From Lysobacter helvus (GTDB lineage Bacteria; Pseudomonadota; Gammaproteobacteria; Xanthomonadales; Xanthomonadaceae): DNA of 64,000 nt. The stretch is taken from NCBI RefSeq assembly GCF_018406645.1, contig NZ_AP024546.1:1922001-1986000 (forward strand). The letters run 5' to 3'. How positions within the stretch are numbered: the first letter of the stretch is position 1; each line of letters opens with the position of its first letter. Shown piece by piece: positions 7,854 through 19,600 of this stretch. The notes beneath the pieces are model-generated. The model was not told the DNA's origin. It did not search any database and was given only the letters and a program-made list of their open reading frames with translations. Position numbers and translations under genes: made by a program.

Positions 7854-9575
7854 TCAGGTCGCGCCCACCGACCGCAACCAGCCTTCGATGGCGTTCCGGT
7901 CGCGCGCACGCACCAGCGCGGGCGCCTTCGCGCGCAGCGCGGCGAGGTCGAACCCGCGGATTGCGCGGCGCAATTCCAGCAGCGTATTGGGATGCAGGCT
8001 GAATTCGCTCAGCCCCAGCGCGAGCAGCATCGGTGCGAACGTGGAATCGCCCGCCATTTCGCCGCACACCGCGATCGGCTTGTTGCGCTTGTGCGCGATG
8101 CGGATCACGCCGTGCAGCAGGCGGATGAGCGCCGGGTGCAGCGGCGTGTACACGTCGCCGAGGGCTTCGTTGTTGCGGTCGGCGGCGAGCAGGTACTGGA
8201 TGAGGTCGTTGGTGCCCACCGACAGGAAATCCACCGCGCCCACGAACGTCGGCAGGGCGATCGCCGCGGCCGGCACTTCGATCATCGCGCCGAGCGGCAA
8301 GGTCTCCGCGACTTCCTGGCCTTCCTTGCGGACTTCGGCCAGTACCTCGCGCAGCATCGTGCGCACCGCGATGATCTCCTCGCGGCAGCTGATCATCGGC
8401 ACGAGCACGCGCACGGGGCCATAGCCGGAGGCGCGCACGATCGCGCGCAACTGCGTGCGGAACAACGCGTCGCGCGCGAGCGACAGGCGCACGCCGCGCA
8501 GGCCGAGCGCGGGGTTGGGTTCGTCGTCGAGCACCAGGCCGCTGCGGTCGGCCTTGTCGGCGCCGAGGTCGAGCGTGCGGATGGTGACGGTGCGGCCGGT
8601 CATGCCGAGCACGACGTCGCGGTAGGCGCGGAACTGTTCTTCTTCGTCCGGCAGTTCGTTGCGCTGCAGGAACAGGAATTCGGTGCGGTACAGGCCCACG
8701 CCCGCCGCGCCCAGCGCATGCGCTTCGGCGACGTCGGCGCGCGATTCGGCGTTGGCCCACAGCTTGATGTCCACGCCGTCGAGCGTGCGCGTGGGTTCGC
8801 GGCGCAGGCGGTTGAGCTGCCGGCGTTCGCGCACCTGGTCGCGCATGCGCGCGCGGTGGCCGCGCAGGTCTTCGGCGTTGGGTTCGACGACGACGAGGCC
8901 GCTGGTGCCATCGACCGCGAGTACGTCGCCGTCGTTGACCTTCATCAGCGCCTGCACCGCACCCACCACGAGCGGCACGTGCAGGCTGCGCGCGAGGATC
9001 GCGGTGTGCGACAGCGCGCTGCCGCCGGCGGTGACCACGGCCATCACGCCCTGCGCCTGCAACTGCGCGAGTTCCGCGGGCGCGACGTTGTCGGTGACGA
9101 GGATGTCGCCGGCGAGGCCGCGCACTTCGGTGGCGCGGCGATGCAACGCGGCGTGGATGCGGCCGATGACCTGGTCGATGTCCTCGATGCGGCTGCGCAT
9201 GTACGCATCGTCCATGCCCTTGAACACGCCGGCGATGCGGTCGCGTTGCAGGCGCAGGGCGTAGTCGGCGGTGTAGCGGCCGGTGCGGATCAGGTCGTCG
9301 AGGCCGTGCAGCAGTTCGGGATCGTCGAGCAGCAAGGCGTGCAGGTCGAGGAACTCGCCGACTTCCTGCGCGAGCGCGCCGTGCAGGCGCTGGCGCAGCA
9401 CGCGCATCTCGTCGCGCACGACGTCGATCGCGGCATGCAGGCGTTGCAGTTCGTCTTCGACGGCATCGGCGGGGATGCGTTCTTCGGCGACATCCAGCAC
9501 GTGCGGCAAGCGGACCCGGGCACGGCCGAGCGCGCTGCCGCGCGAGGCGCCGTGTCCGGGCAGGAGTTGCCGCAT
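7854..9575 (-). CDS. ptsI: PTS enzyme I
   Basis: A 573-residue cytosolic phosphotransferase that takes phosphate from phosphoenolpyruvate and passes it to HPr. The active-site histidine is in GGSALSHTAIL (His190). The PEP-binding domain shows LYRTEFLFL, the conserved VSIGTNDL-like VGTNDLIQYLLAADRNN, and the C-terminal VCGEMAGD. Its ATG overlaps the ptsH stop. No sugar EIIB/EIIC is encoded anywhere in the window, so the phosphate chain probably serves regulation through EIIA proteins and HprK. It is the last gene of the long minus-strand cluster. Confidence 0.95.
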   Translation of the reverse strand: MRQLLPGHGASRGSALGRARVRLPHVLDVAEERIPADAVEDELQRLHAAIDVVRDEMRVLRQRLHGALAQEVGEFLDLHALLLDDPELLHGLDDLIRTGRYTADYALRLQRDRIAGVFKGMDDAYMRSRIEDIDQVIGRIHAALHRRATEVRGLAGDILVTDNVAPAELAQLQAQGVMAVVTAGGSALSHTAILARSLHVPLVVGAVQALMKVNDGDVLAVDGTSGLVVVEPNAEDLRGHRARMRDQVRERRQLNRLRREPTRTLDGVDIKLWANAESRADVAEAHALGAAGVGLYRTEFLFLQRNELPDEEEQFRAYRDVVLGMTGRTVTIRTLDLGADKADRSGLVLDDEPNPALGLRGVRLSLARDALFRTQLRAIVRASGYGPVRVLVPMISCREEIIAVRTMLREVLAEVRKEGQEVAETLPLGAMIEVPAAAIALPTFVGAVDFLSVGTNDLIQYLLAADRNNEALGDVYTPLHPALIRLLHGVIRIAHKRNKPIAVCGEMAGDSTFAPMLLALGLSEFSLHPNTLLELRRAIRGFDLAALRAKAPALVRARDRNAIEGWLRSVGAT

Positions 9576-9844
9576 CAGCTGCCCTCGTCGAAGAGGCGCT
9601 GGAACAGGTCGGCCACCGCGGCGGCGGCTTCGGCTTCGTCTTCGCCATCCACGCGCAGCGTGACCGGCGTGCCCTGGCCCGCGGCGAGCAGCATCACGCC
9701 CATGATGCTCTTGGCATTCACTTCGCGACCCTTCGCGCTGAGCGTGGCGCCGCTGCGGAAGCCCGACAGCAGTTGCACGAGCTTCGCCGTGGCGCGCGCG
9801 TGCAGGCCGAGCTTGTTGGCGACGAGGAGTTCGCGTTCGATCAC
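9575..9844 (-). CDS. ptsH: phosphocarrier protein HPr
   Basis: An 89-residue HPr. The phospho-accepting His15 is in GLHARA, and the regulatory Ser46, the target of HPr kinase, is in NAKSIMGVMLLA. Both sites are intact, so it can be modified by enzyme I and by the HprK encoded about 1.4 kb away. It lies between the mannose-type EIIA and ptsI, with ptsI overlapping its stop by one base. Confidence 0.96.
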   Translation of the reverse strand: MIERELLVANKLGLHARATAKLVQLLSGFRSGATLSAKGREVNAKSIMGVMLLAAGQGTPVTLRVDGEDEAEAAAAVADLFQRLFDEGS

Positions 9845-9862
9845 GTGCAGTCCCTGGCGTTG

Positions 9863-10255
9863 TCAGGCGTCGTCATGGATCACCCCGTTGCGGGCGCCGG
9901 CGGCGGCGACGTTCGGGAGTTCGTCGAGGTCCATCTCGGCGTAGTTCATCACGCGCAGCAGCATGGGCAGGCTCAGCGCGGACACGCGGCGCACGGGCGT
10001 GCCGATGCGCGACAGGCGCGCGGCGAGGTTGCTGGGCGAGGCGCCGTACAGGTCCACCAACACCAGCACGCCCTGGCCGCCATCCACGCGCCGCAGCGCG
10101 GCGCTGGCCTGCGGCAGCAATGCGTCGGGGTCGGCGTCGAACGGGACTTCGAAGGCTTCGGTCTTCAGCGGCAACTGGCGCAGCAAACGCGTGGCCACGG
10201 CGAGCAGCGCCGAGCCGATGCCTTCATGCGTGATCAGGAGGATGCCGACGGACAT
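9863..10255 (-). CDS. mannose-family PTS EIIA domain protein
   Basis: A 130-residue protein of the EIIA-Man (ManX-like) family. The phospho-accepting His10 is in LLITHEGIG, the VLVLVDLYGASPSNLA strand-loop follows at about 63-78, and SALSLPMLLRVMNY is typical of the family's C-terminal half. It is a stand-alone domain without an attached EIIB and with no EIIC/EIID nearby. That suggests a regulatory output of the EI-HPr chain, as proposed for similar loci in alpha- and gammaproteobacteria. It lies directly between rapZ and ptsH. Confidence 0.9.
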   Translation of the reverse strand: MSVGILLITHEGIGSALLAVATRLLRQLPLKTEAFEVPFDADPDALLPQASAALRRVDGGQGVLVLVDLYGASPSNLAARLSRIGTPVRRVSALSLPMLLRVMNYAEMDLDELPNVAAAGARNGVIHDDA

Positions 10256-10313
10256 GGCTGCAACTTAGCAGAGGGACGCGACGGGCCGGAAGCGACGGAC
10301 CACACGAATGCCG

Positions 10314-11207
10314 TCAGTCGAGCTCCCGATGGTGCACTGCAACCTCGGCCCATCCCTTTTCGCGGCAATGGCGCGCGAGCCGCTCGGCCAGGTACACCGA
10401 ACGGTGCCGGCCCCCGGTGCACCCGAAGGCCACGGTGACGTAGCTGCGCGTGTCCGACTGCAGGCGGGGCAGCCAGGTGTCGAGGAAGCCTTCGATCTCC
10501 CCGGCGTACTGCACGACGTCCGGCTGGGCTTCGAGGTATTCGCACACGTCCTGGTCGCGCCCGGACAGCGGACGCAGGCGCGCATCCCAGTGCGGGTTTG
10601 GCAGGCAGCGCGCGTCGAACACGAAGTCCGCGTCCGGCGGCACGCCGCGGCGGTAGGCGAAGGATTCGAACAGCAGCGACAGGCTGCTCGCGTCGCTCAG
10701 GCCGAATTCGGTGATCACCACGCGGCGCAGCTTGTGCACGTTGAGGTGGCTGGTATCGAGCACGACGTCCGCGATCTGCCGCAGCGGCTTAAGCGCCTGG
10801 CGTTCCAGCCCGATCGCATCGGCGAGCGCGAGGCCGAGGTGGCTCAGCGGATGGCGGCGGCGCGTGTCGGCGTAACGGCGCAGCAGCACGTCGTCGGCGG
10901 CATCGAAGAACAGGAGTTTCGGATCCAGGCCCAGGCCGCCGACTTCCGACAGCACGTCCGGGATCACGCCCAGGTCGCCGCCGCTGCGCACGTCCAGGCC
11001 GACCGCGAGTTTTTCCGGGCGATCCTCGCCGCGCATCACGCGCTTGACGAATTCGGGCAGCAAATCGGCGGGCAGGTTGTCGACGCAGTAGAAGCCGAGG
11101 TCTTCCAGCGTGTTGAGCGCGACGGACTTGCCCGAACCGGACATGCCGCTGACGATCATCAGGCTCGGCGCCGGGTGGGCGGGCGGGGCGGGCGGAACGT
11201 TGCTCAC
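10314..11207 (-). CDS. rapZ: RapZ/YvcJ nucleotide-binding protein
   Basis: A 297-residue P-loop protein of the RapZ family. In enterobacteria RapZ presents small RNAs to RNase E to control glucosamine-6-phosphate synthase. Walker A GMSGSGKS is at 21-28, followed by the family segment [10 protein letters not shown]. The C-terminal domain contains [11 protein letters not shown] and the GxxVxxHHREL-like ending. The N-terminus carries a Pro/Ala-rich extension of about 15 residues. It starts four bases after the hprK stop. Whether it acts as an RNase adaptor here is inferred from the family. Confidence 0.94.
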   Translation of the reverse strand: MSNVPPAPPAHPAPSLMIVSGMSGSGKSVALNTLEDLGFYCVDNLPADLLPEFVKRVMRGEDRPEKLAVGLDVRSGGDLGVIPDVLSEVGGLGLDPKLLFFDAADDVLLRRYADTRRRHPLSHLGLALADAIGLERQALKPLRQIADVVLDTSHLNVHKLRRVVITEFGLSDASSLSLLFESFAYRRGVPPDADFVFDARCLPNPHWDARLRPLSGRDQDVCEYLEAQPDVVQYAGEIEGFLDTWLPRLQSDTRSYVTVAFGCTGGRHRSVYLAERLARHCREKGWAEVAVHHRELD

Positions 11208-11211
11208 GAGG

Positions 11212-12159
11212 TCAGCTCGAGCGTTCGAGGAAATGGGAATGGCGCGCCATGAAGGCGGCCGCGGGATCCACGCCTTTCGCGCGCAGGATGTGCGCGCGGG
11301 CGGCGGCTTCGGTCAGCACGGCCAGGTTGCGGCCGGGCATGACGGGCAGGGTGATCTGCGGCACGTCCAGGTCCAGCACGCGGCGCACGCTGAGGTCGCC
11401 GAGGATGCGTTCCATGCCGCTGGGCTGCGGTTCGAGGTGCGGCTTGGTCAGGTGCACGATCAGGCGCAGGTACTTGTTCTTCTTCACCGCGGTGTCGCCG
11501 AACATCTGGCGCACGTTGAGCACGCCCAGGCCGCGTACTTCCAGCAGATCCTGCAGCAGGTCGGGGCACGTGCCGTCGAGCACGTCCGGTGCGATCTGGG
11601 TGAATTCCGGTGCGTCGTCGGCGACGAGGCGATGGCCGCGCGTGACCAGTTCCAGCGCGAGCTCGCTCTTGCCCGATCCGGATTCGCCGGTGATCAGCAC
11701 GCCGATGGAATAGATCTCCATGAAGACGCCATGCAGCGTGACGCGCGGCGCGAGCGTGCGCGCGAGCTGGTACTGCATGTGGTTGAGCAGTTCGTGCCCG
11801 CGGCGCGGCGACACCCACAACGGCGTTTCGGTTTCCTCGGCCGCGGTGCGCAGGTCTTCGGGGACGCGCTGTTCCTTGCTGATCGCGATCGCGAGCGGAC
11901 GCGCATCGATGATCTTCTCGATCACTTCCCAGCGCGCGCGCGAATCCAGGCCGTCGAGCCACGCGAGCTCTTCGCTGCCGAGGATCTGCACCTTGTTGGG
12001 ATAGATGATGTTGAGGTAACCCGCGAGCGACGGGCGCCGCGCGACGGTATCCACCGCCTCGAGCACGCGCGAGGCGCCCGCTTGCCCGGCCACCCAGCGC
12101 AACGCCAGGTGCCCGACGTGGCGATCGAACAATTCCTGCGCGGTGATTCGCTGCGGCAT
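11212..12159 (-). CDS. hprK: HPr kinase/phosphorylase
   Basis: A 315-residue bifunctional enzyme that phosphorylates HPr on Ser46 and removes the phosphate. Walker A GESGSGKS lies at 158-165, followed by the [13 protein letters not shown] loop and the [11 protein letters not shown] signature (about 207-217). Its ATG overlaps the ptsN stop by one base. The substrate HPr with an intact Ser46 is encoded in the same cluster. In Gram-negative bacteria lacking sugar transport by PTS this enzyme is usually considered a regulatory element. Confidence 0.95.
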   Translation of the reverse strand: MPQRITAQELFDRHVGHLALRWVAGQAGASRVLEAVDTVARRPSLAGYLNIIYPNKVQILGSEELAWLDGLDSRARWEVIEKIIDARPLAIAISKEQRVPEDLRTAAEETETPLWVSPRRGHELLNHMQYQLARTLAPRVTLHGVFMEIYSIGVLITGESGSGKSELALELVTRGHRLVADDAPEFTQIAPDVLDGTCPDLLQDLLEVRGLGVLNVRQMFGDTAVKKNKYLRLIVHLTKPHLEPQPSGMERILGDLSVRRVLDLDVPQITLPVMPGRNLAVLTEAAARAHILRAKGVDPAAAFMARHSHFLERSS

Positions 12160-12635
12160 CAGGCCCCGCCGATGGCGACGGCGGCGCGCGCCGGGGCGAA
12201 CAGCACGGCCCGCAGCGCCTCGATGTCCGGGGCGTTGCGCAAGGCGGCGCGGAACCCCGGATCGGCGAAGCGTTCGGCCAGTTCCGACAGCAATTCGAGG
12301 TGCTGTTGCGTGAAATGCTCCGGCACCGCCATCGCATACACGAGATCGACCGGTTCGCCGTCGGCCGCGCCGAAGTCCACCGGGTGCGCGAGGCGCAGGA
12401 ACGCCCCGCGCGCGGTTTCGAAGGCGTTGGTGCGGCCGTGCGGGATCGCGATGCCGCAGCCGATGCCGGTGCTGCCGAGGCGTTCGCGCGCGCGCAGGCT
12501 GGTGCCGATGGCCTGGGTGATCACGGGCGAGCCATCGGCGAGCAGGCGCGCGGCAGCGTCGAGCACGCTGTCGCGGTCGACCGGTTCGACCAGCAGGACG
12601 ATGCGGTCGGCGGCGAGCAGCGCGTGGAGCGGCAT
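12159..12635 (-). CDS. ptsN: nitrogen-PTS EIIA protein (EIIA-Ntr)
   Basis: A 158-residue EIIA-Ntr homologue. The phospho-accepting His66 lies in [11 protein letters not shown], and [16 protein letters not shown] near the C-terminus is typical. In other bacteria EIIA-Ntr controls potassium transport and stress responses by direct protein contacts. It sits in the usual order rpoN-hpf-ptsN, followed by hprK and rapZ, with a ten-base gap to hpf. Confidence 0.94.
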   Translation of the reverse strand: MPLHALLAADRIVLLVEPVDRDSVLDAAARLLADGSPVITQAIGTSLRARERLGSTGIGCGIAIPHGRTNAFETARGAFLRLAHPVDFGAADGEPVDLVYAMAVPEHFTQQHLELLSELAERFADPGFRAALRNAPDIEALRAVLFAPARAAVAIGGA

Positions 12636-12645
12636 GCGGAGGGCG

Positions 12646-12966
12646 TCAGCCGAGGTCGCCGCGGACGGTCTCGCCGCGGTGGTGGTCGACGAGCTTTTCC
12701 TTGTGCTTCATCAGCAGGCGATCGAGCTTGTCGGCGAGCAGGTCGATCGCGGCGTACATGTTTTCGGCGGAGGCATCGGCGTGCAGCGTCTTGCCGGAGA
12801 TGTTCACGTTGGCTTCGGCGCAGTGCTGCTGCTTTTCACAACTGAGTTGGGTGCGGACATCGAAGGGCTGGTCGAAGTGGCGCGCCAGCCGTTGCAGCTT
12901 GGACTCGACGTAGTCGCGCAACGCCGGGGTGACTTCGAGCTGCTGGCCATAGGTATCGATGCGCAT
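12646..12966 (-). CDS. hpf: short ribosome hibernation promoting factor
   Basis: A 106-residue HPF/YfiA-family protein that binds the 30S decoding region and supports formation of inactive 100S ribosomes in stationary phase. It starts MRIDTYGQQLEVTPALRDYVESKL and contains the EANVNISGKTLHADA and NMYAAIDLLADKLDRLL segments. The length matches the short form lacking the C-terminal dimerisation domain. It lies in the canonical place downstream of rpoN. Confidence 0.94.
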   Translation of the reverse strand: MRIDTYGQQLEVTPALRDYVESKLQRLARHFDQPFDVRTQLSCEKQQHCAEANVNISGKTLHADASAENMYAAIDLLADKLDRLLMKHKEKLVDHHRGETVRGDLG

Positions 12967-13045
12967 CGCGGGCCTCCTTCACTCACGTTCGGAGGGACAG
13001 GATACGCCGCGGCGGCGTGAGGGGAAGGGCCACGGCCGGGCAATC

Positions 13046-14488
13046 TCAGCCGATGCGCAGGCGGTCCTGCGAGGACGGGATGCTCATGGCCTCGCGGTAC
13101 TTGGCCACGGTGCGGCGGGCCACCGGGACGCCCGAGGCCTTGAGGTTCTCGGCCAGGCGCGCGTCGGAGAGCGGCTTGCGCGGGTCTTCGCCTTCGATCA
13201 GGCGCCGGATCATCGCCTGGATGGCGGTGCTGGAGGCTTCGCCGCCGCCGCCGGTGTCGATGCCGGACGCGAAGAACGCGCGCAACGGCATCGTGCCGCG
13301 CGGTGTACGGACGTACTTGCGTGCGATGGCGCGGGAAATGGTGGATTCGTGCAGGCCCACTTCGCCGGCGACTTCGCGCAGGGTGAGCGGGCGCAAGGCC
13401 TGGTCGCCGAATTCCAGGAACGCCGATTGCTGGCGCAACAGGCAACGCATCACCTTGAGCAGCGTGTCGCCGCGCGCTTCCAGGCTCTTGAGCAGCCAGC
13501 GCGCTTCCTGCAGGCGGCCGCGCAGGTAGAGCGCGTCGTTTTCGTTCGCCGAGCGGATCATGCGTTCGTAGCCGCGATGGATCGAGATGCGCGGACGGCC
13601 GCCGGCGGCGAGCGCGACGCGCCACTGGCCCTGCTGGCGCCACACGACGCAGTCGGGCGTGACGTAGGTATCCGCGGACAACCCGCCCAGCTGCGCGCCG
13701 GGGCGCGGTTCGAGCGAACGCAGCAGGTGCACGGCGCATTCGATGTCTTCGGTGGGGCGCTGCAGTTCGTGCGCCAGGCCGGCGACGCCGATCTTCGGCA
13801 GGCGTTCGAGCGGACCGTCGGCCATGCGCCGCGCGAGTTCGCGTCCGGGCGTGTCGGCGTCCAGCAGGTCGAGTTGCAGTTGCAGGCATTCGTTGAGCGA
13901 ACGCGCGCCCACGCCGGGCGGATCGAAACGCTGTACCTGGTGCAGCACGGTCAGCACTTCGTCCAGGCTCGGGTTCATGCCGGGCCGCAGGCCTTCGGCG
14001 ATGGCTTCGATCGTTTCGCGCAGGTAACCGTCGTCGTCGATCGACTCGATGATCGACACGCCGATCGTGCGGTCGCGCTGCGAGAGGTGGCTGAGGTGCA
14101 GCTGCCACAGCAGGTGGTCCTGCAGCGTCTCGCCTTCGGCGACCTGTTCGGCGAGGGGTTCGTCGTCGCTGTCGGCCGGGCCGATGCGTTCGTACCAGGT
14201 TTCGTTTTCGTCGCCGTCCCACGCGGAGGCTTCCGGCGGCGGGCGGTCGTCGTCGTGGCTGCTGCGTTCGTCGCCGGTGCCGTCGTCGCGGACGCGGGCG
14301 TCGCCGTTGCCGTCGTGGGTTTCCAGCGGCGGGGATTCCTCCCAGTCCAGCAACGGGTTGCTCTCGACCGCGCTGGCGATCTCGACTTCGAGCTCCGCGG
14401 TCGACAGCTGCAACAGGCGGATGGCCTGCCGCAACTGCGGGGTCATCACCAGGTGCTGTCCCAGCGATGTCTGGAGGCGGGGCTTCAT
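13046..14488 (-). CDS. rpoN: RNA polymerase sigma-54 factor
   Basis: A 480-residue sigma-54 factor. Region I starts with the Gln/Leu-rich MKPRLQTSLGQHLVMTPQLRQAIRLLQLS, which contacts activators. An acidic linker rich in Asp/Glu spans about 55-100. The core-binding and helix-turn-helix regions follow, and the RpoN box ARRTVAKYRE is close to the C-terminus. The start at 14488 was chosen because it gives the canonical N-terminus; the reading continues open upstream but does not match the family. It likely controls pilus and nitrogen/PTS-linked genes, as elsewhere. Confidence 0.96.
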   Translation of the reverse strand: MKPRLQTSLGQHLVMTPQLRQAIRLLQLSTAELEVEIASAVESNPLLDWEESPPLETHDGNGDARVRDDGTGDERSSHDDDRPPPEASAWDGDENETWYERIGPADSDDEPLAEQVAEGETLQDHLLWQLHLSHLSQRDRTIGVSIIESIDDDGYLRETIEAIAEGLRPGMNPSLDEVLTVLHQVQRFDPPGVGARSLNECLQLQLDLLDADTPGRELARRMADGPLERLPKIGVAGLAHELQRPTEDIECAVHLLRSLEPRPGAQLGGLSADTYVTPDCVVWRQQGQWRVALAAGGRPRISIHRGYERMIRSANENDALYLRGRLQEARWLLKSLEARGDTLLKVMRCLLRQQSAFLEFGDQALRPLTLREVAGEVGLHESTISRAIARKYVRTPRGTMPLRAFFASGIDTGGGGEASSTAIQAMIRRLIEGEDPRKPLSDARLAENLKASGVPVARRTVAKYREAMSIPSSQDRLRIG

Positions 14489-14534
14489 GGCGATATCAAC
14501 GTGGCCGGATGGTTTCGACGGCCGGGACGCGCAC

Positions 14535-15253
<719 letters not shown>

Positions 15254-15254
<1 letters not shown>

Positions 15255-15787
15255 CAGCGCGTGCCCTGCTGGGTCTTGGGCGGGAACTTCACGTGCACGC
15301 GGCCGGGGCCTTCGCCGCCACTGCCCTGCACCTGGCCGGATTTCATGTTGTACGAGATGCGACCGGCGGTGATGTTGCCGCCGCCGCGCTGGTCGATCAC
15401 CGCATTGCCGGTGAACACGACGGTGTCGGTGCTCATGTCGTAGTCGACGTTGGACGCGCGCCCGGTGACGGTGGAGCCGTCGTCGAGCTCCTGGCTCATC
15501 TGCGCGGGCGCACCCGTCAGGATGACGCGGCGGATGTCGCCGTTGGAGCGGTGTACGACGGCCTTGGCGGCCTGCACGAGCAGCGTGCCCTGGGTGAGGT
15601 GGACGTTGCCGGTGAACGAGCACGGGCCGTCGCCGGCCACCGTGCAATCGGTGCTGGTGGCTTCCACGTCGAGCGGCTGGTTGCGATCCGACGTGCGCGC
15701 AACGGCACCGGCGCACGCCAGCGCCGTGGACAGGCCGAGGGCGAGCAGGGCGGCGGGACGCAGGGATTCAGCGGGCTTGCGGCGCAT
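15254..15787 (-). CDS. lptA: periplasmic LPS transport protein LptA
   Basis: A 177-residue OstA-fold protein that forms the periplasmic bridge carrying LPS from LptC to LptD. The signal peptide is about 1-28 ([20 protein letters not shown], ending near AVA). Beta-jellyroll repeats follow, such as [20 protein letters not shown] and [17 protein letters not shown]. The start at 15787 was preferred because it places a proper signal peptide first. It overlaps the end of lptC by 20 bases. A longer in-frame start would delay the hydrophobic segment. Confidence 0.9.
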
Positions 15788-16352
15788 AGTGGACCTTGAC
15801 GTTCGACGTGAGCCGGACGCGCTTGCTGTCAAGCAACGCCTCCATGCCTTGGCCGCGCAGTATAGAACCCGGCTGCGTGACCGTGACCGTGGTGGGCGAG
15901 GTGGCGCGGTTGGCGTGCGGGAACACGTTCAGTTGCTCGGTCGCCATCTCGATGGGTTGCGCGCGCGTGCCGGCGGTCTTCGCCAGCACCGTGCCCGCCA
16001 GGCGCAGTTCGTCGCCGGCGGCGCTGACCCAGCCGGTTTGCGAGGTGACGATCCAGCCCGCTTCGCGCGTGGGCACCGCGCCCGCGGTGGCCGCGGCCGG
16101 GATGAGGAAGGTGGGCGTGGCCAGCGTCATCGTGCGGTCGCCGGGGCTGCGCGCCAGGCGCGGGGCTTGCAGCGTGAAGGACTCATGCCCGAGGTTGTCG
16201 AGCACGACCACTTCGAAATCCTGCAGCACGTAATCCGAACGCGAATCCACCGCGACCAGCGCGCTCTTCGGCGGGCGGTGCTGCCAGATCGACCAGCCGC
16301 TGATCGCGGCCGCCGCGGCCAGGCCCAGCGTCAGCCATCCGCGCGTGCTCAC
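15768..16352 (-). CDS. lptC: LPS transport protein LptC
   Basis: A 194-residue single-pass inner-membrane protein that receives LPS from LptB2FG and passes it to LptA. The N-terminal membrane anchor is at about 5-20 (WLTLGLAAAAAISGWSIW), followed by a periplasmic beta-jellyroll domain. The GTG at 16352 was chosen because it overlaps the kdsC stop (GTGA) and puts the anchor at the N-terminus; the open reading upstream is Arg/Pro-rich and unlike the family. Confidence 0.9.
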   Translation of the reverse strand: MSTRGWLTLGLAAAAAISGWSIWQHRPPKSALVAVDSRSDYVLQDFEVVVLDNLGHESFTLQAPRLARSPGDRTMTLATPTFLIPAAATAGAVPTREAGWIVTSQTGWVSAAGDELRLAGTVLAKTAGTRAQPIEMATEQLNVFPHANRATSPTTVTVTQPGSILRGQGMEALLDSKRVRLTSNVKVHYAPQAR

Positions 16353-16942
16353 GCCTGTGTCTCGACGCGCACGCCGGTGACGTGGGCGATGTCGGACACC
16401 AGGTGTTCGGCGTGGCCCTGCGCGGCGAGGATGAGGTCGCACAGTTCGCGCGCCGCGCCTTCGCCGCCGCGCGACACGGTGCGCCAGTGCGCGCGTTCGC
16501 TCGTCCAGCGATGCGCCTGCGCCGGGGCGACCGACAGGCCCACCTGCTGCATCACGCGCAGGTCCGGCAGGTCATCCCCCATGAAGGCGATTTCGTCCAT
16601 GCCGATGCCCATGCGTCCGGCGATCTTTTCCACGCAGTCGAGCTTGTCGTGCACGCCGGTGTAGGACTCGACGCCCAGTTCGTGCGCGCGGCGTTCGGCC
16701 GACGGGCTGAGGCGCGCGGTGACGAACGCGACCGCGATGCCGTGCCGCATCAGCAGCTTCATGCCCAGGCCGTCGAAGACGTGGAAGGTTTTCGATTCGC
16801 GGCCGTCGGCGTCGATGAGCAGGCGGCCGTCGGTGAGCGTGCCGTCCACGTCGAAGCACACCAGCTTGATGCGCGCGGCGCGTTCGCGGATATCGCCGGG
16901 GAAATCGTTGAGGTGGGAATACATGTCGGTTGCGTCCCTCAC
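16349..16942 (-). CDS. kdsC: 3-deoxy-manno-octulosonate-8-phosphate phosphatase
   Basis: A 197-residue HAD-superfamily phosphatase that dephosphorylates Kdo-8-phosphate in the pathway to the LPS inner-core sugar Kdo. The catalytic loop is CFDVDGTLTDG (about 29-39), HAD motif II is FVTARLSP, and motif III/IV is FMGDDLPDL. Two starts are possible: GTG at 16942, which overlaps the kdsD stop (GTGA), or ATG at 16924. The former fits the coupling seen across this operon. Confidence 0.95.
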   Translation of the reverse strand: MRDATDMYSHLNDFPGDIRERAARIKLVCFDVDGTLTDGRLLIDADGRESKTFHVFDGLGMKLLMRHGIAVAFVTARLSPSAERRAHELGVESYTGVHDKLDCVEKIAGRMGIGMDEIAFMGDDLPDLRVMQQVGLSVAPAQAHRWTSERAHWRTVSRGGEGAARELCDLILAAQGHAEHLVSDIAHVTGVRVETQA

Positions 16943-17949
16943 ACCACGCGCGCGCGCAGCAGGTCGTGGATGTTGAGTGCGCCGACGACGCGGCGGTCCT
17001 GGTCGATGACGAGCAGGGCGTTGATCTTGTGCGCTTCCATCAGCTGCGCGGCTTCCACCGCGAGCGCATCGGCGTCGATGACCTTCGGGTTGCGCGTCAT
17101 CACCTTCGCAATGGGCGTGGCGCGCACGTCGATGCTGGCGTCGTCGAGCGTGCGGCGCAGGTCGCCGTCGGTGTAGAGGCCGAGCAGCTTGTTGTCCGCG
17201 TCCACGATGGCGCTCATGCCCAGGCGCTTGCGGCTCATCTCGACCAGCGTCTCGCTGAGCGAGGCGCCTTCGCGCACGCGCGGGACTTCGTCGCCGGAAT
17301 GCATGACGTCGCGGATGTGCAGCAGCAGGCGGCGGCCGAGCGCGCCGGCCGGGTGCGAACGCGCGAAGTCTTCCGCGGTGAAGCCGCGCGCTTCGAGCAG
17401 CGCGACGGCGAGCGCATCGCCGAGCGCGAGCGCGGCGGTGGTGCTGGACGTCGGCGCGAGCGCGAGCGGGCAGGCTTCGGCCGGCACGCTGGCATCCAGG
17501 TGGACTTCGGCTTCGCGCGCCAGCGACGAACCGGGGCGGCCCGTCATCGCGATCAGCGCATTGCCCTGGCGCTTGAGCACCGGCAGCAGCATCAGCAACT
17601 CATCGCTTTCGCCGGAATACGACAGGGCCAGCACGATGTCGGCGTCGGTGATCATCCCGAGGTCGCCGTGGCCGGCTTCGCCCGGATGCACGTAGAACGC
17701 GGGGGTGCCGGTGGACGCGAGGGTGGCGGCGATCTTGCGCGCCACGTGGCCCGACTTGCCCATGCCCGTGCACACCACGCGGCCGCGGCAGGCGAGCATC
17801 AACTGGCAGGCGGCGGTGAACGCCCCGTCCAGCCGCGCGGCGACCGCTTCCAGGCCCTGGGTTTCGATGGCGATGACGCGCCGCCCGCTGGCGGCGAAAT
17901 CGAAGGCCGCCGAGGCGCTGGGTGGGAGGTGTTCCGGGTGCAGGGCCAT
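16939..17949 (-). CDS. kdsD: arabinose-5-phosphate isomerase KdsD
   Basis: A 336-residue enzyme converting ribulose-5-phosphate to arabinose-5-phosphate, the first step of Kdo synthesis. An N-terminal SIS domain (about 45-190) contains VVCTGMGKSGHVARKIAATLASTG and SYSGESDEL. Two CBS domains follow (about 210-330), with the second ending in VVGALNIHDLLRARVV. It is the first gene of the minus-strand cluster; its start is divergent from the BolA gene, so a two-way promoter probably lies at 17950-18006. Confidence 0.96.
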   Translation of the reverse strand: MALHPEHLPPSASAAFDFAASGRRVIAIETQGLEAVAARLDGAFTAACQLMLACRGRVVCTGMGKSGHVARKIAATLASTGTPAFYVHPGEAGHGDLGMITDADIVLALSYSGESDELLMLLPVLKRQGNALIAMTGRPGSSLAREAEVHLDASVPAEACPLALAPTSSTTAALALGDALAVALLEARGFTAEDFARSHPAGALGRRLLLHIRDVMHSGDEVPRVREGASLSETLVEMSRKRLGMSAIVDADNKLLGLYTDGDLRRTLDDASIDVRATPIAKVMTRNPKVIDADALAVEAAQLMEAHKINALLVIDQDRRVVGALNIHDLLRARVV

Positions 17950-18006
17950 GGGGACTGGCGCGGCCTTCCGCTAGACTGAGGGGCGCAGTTTACAGGACCA
18001 CCCCGA

Positions 18007-19519
<1,513 letters not shown>

Positions 19520-19521
19520 CG

Positions 19522-19563
19522 CGGGACCAGGGACCGGGGACCCGGGACCCGGGACCCGGGACC
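19522..19563 (+). repeat. GGGACC-type short tandem repeat after murA
   Basis: Five to six consecutive degenerate units of GGGACC(C/A/G) occupy the start of the murA/DUF3108 convergent gap. The reverse-complement form (GGTCCCC, GGTCCCG) recurs at 19607-19627 on the other side of the terminator. The whole gap is therefore one large imperfect inverted repeat. Confidence 0.7.
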
Positions 19564-19570
19564 AGTAAAG

Positions 19571-19600
19571 AAAAAGCCGCGAATCGCTCGCGGCTTTTTT
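19571..19600. terminator. bidirectional intrinsic terminator between murA and DUF3108 gene
   Basis: An 11-bp perfect stem (AAAAGCCGCGA/TCGCGGCTTTT) with a five-base loop is followed by a T-run on the plus strand and preceded by an A-run. It can thus terminate both convergent transcripts. Confidence 0.9.
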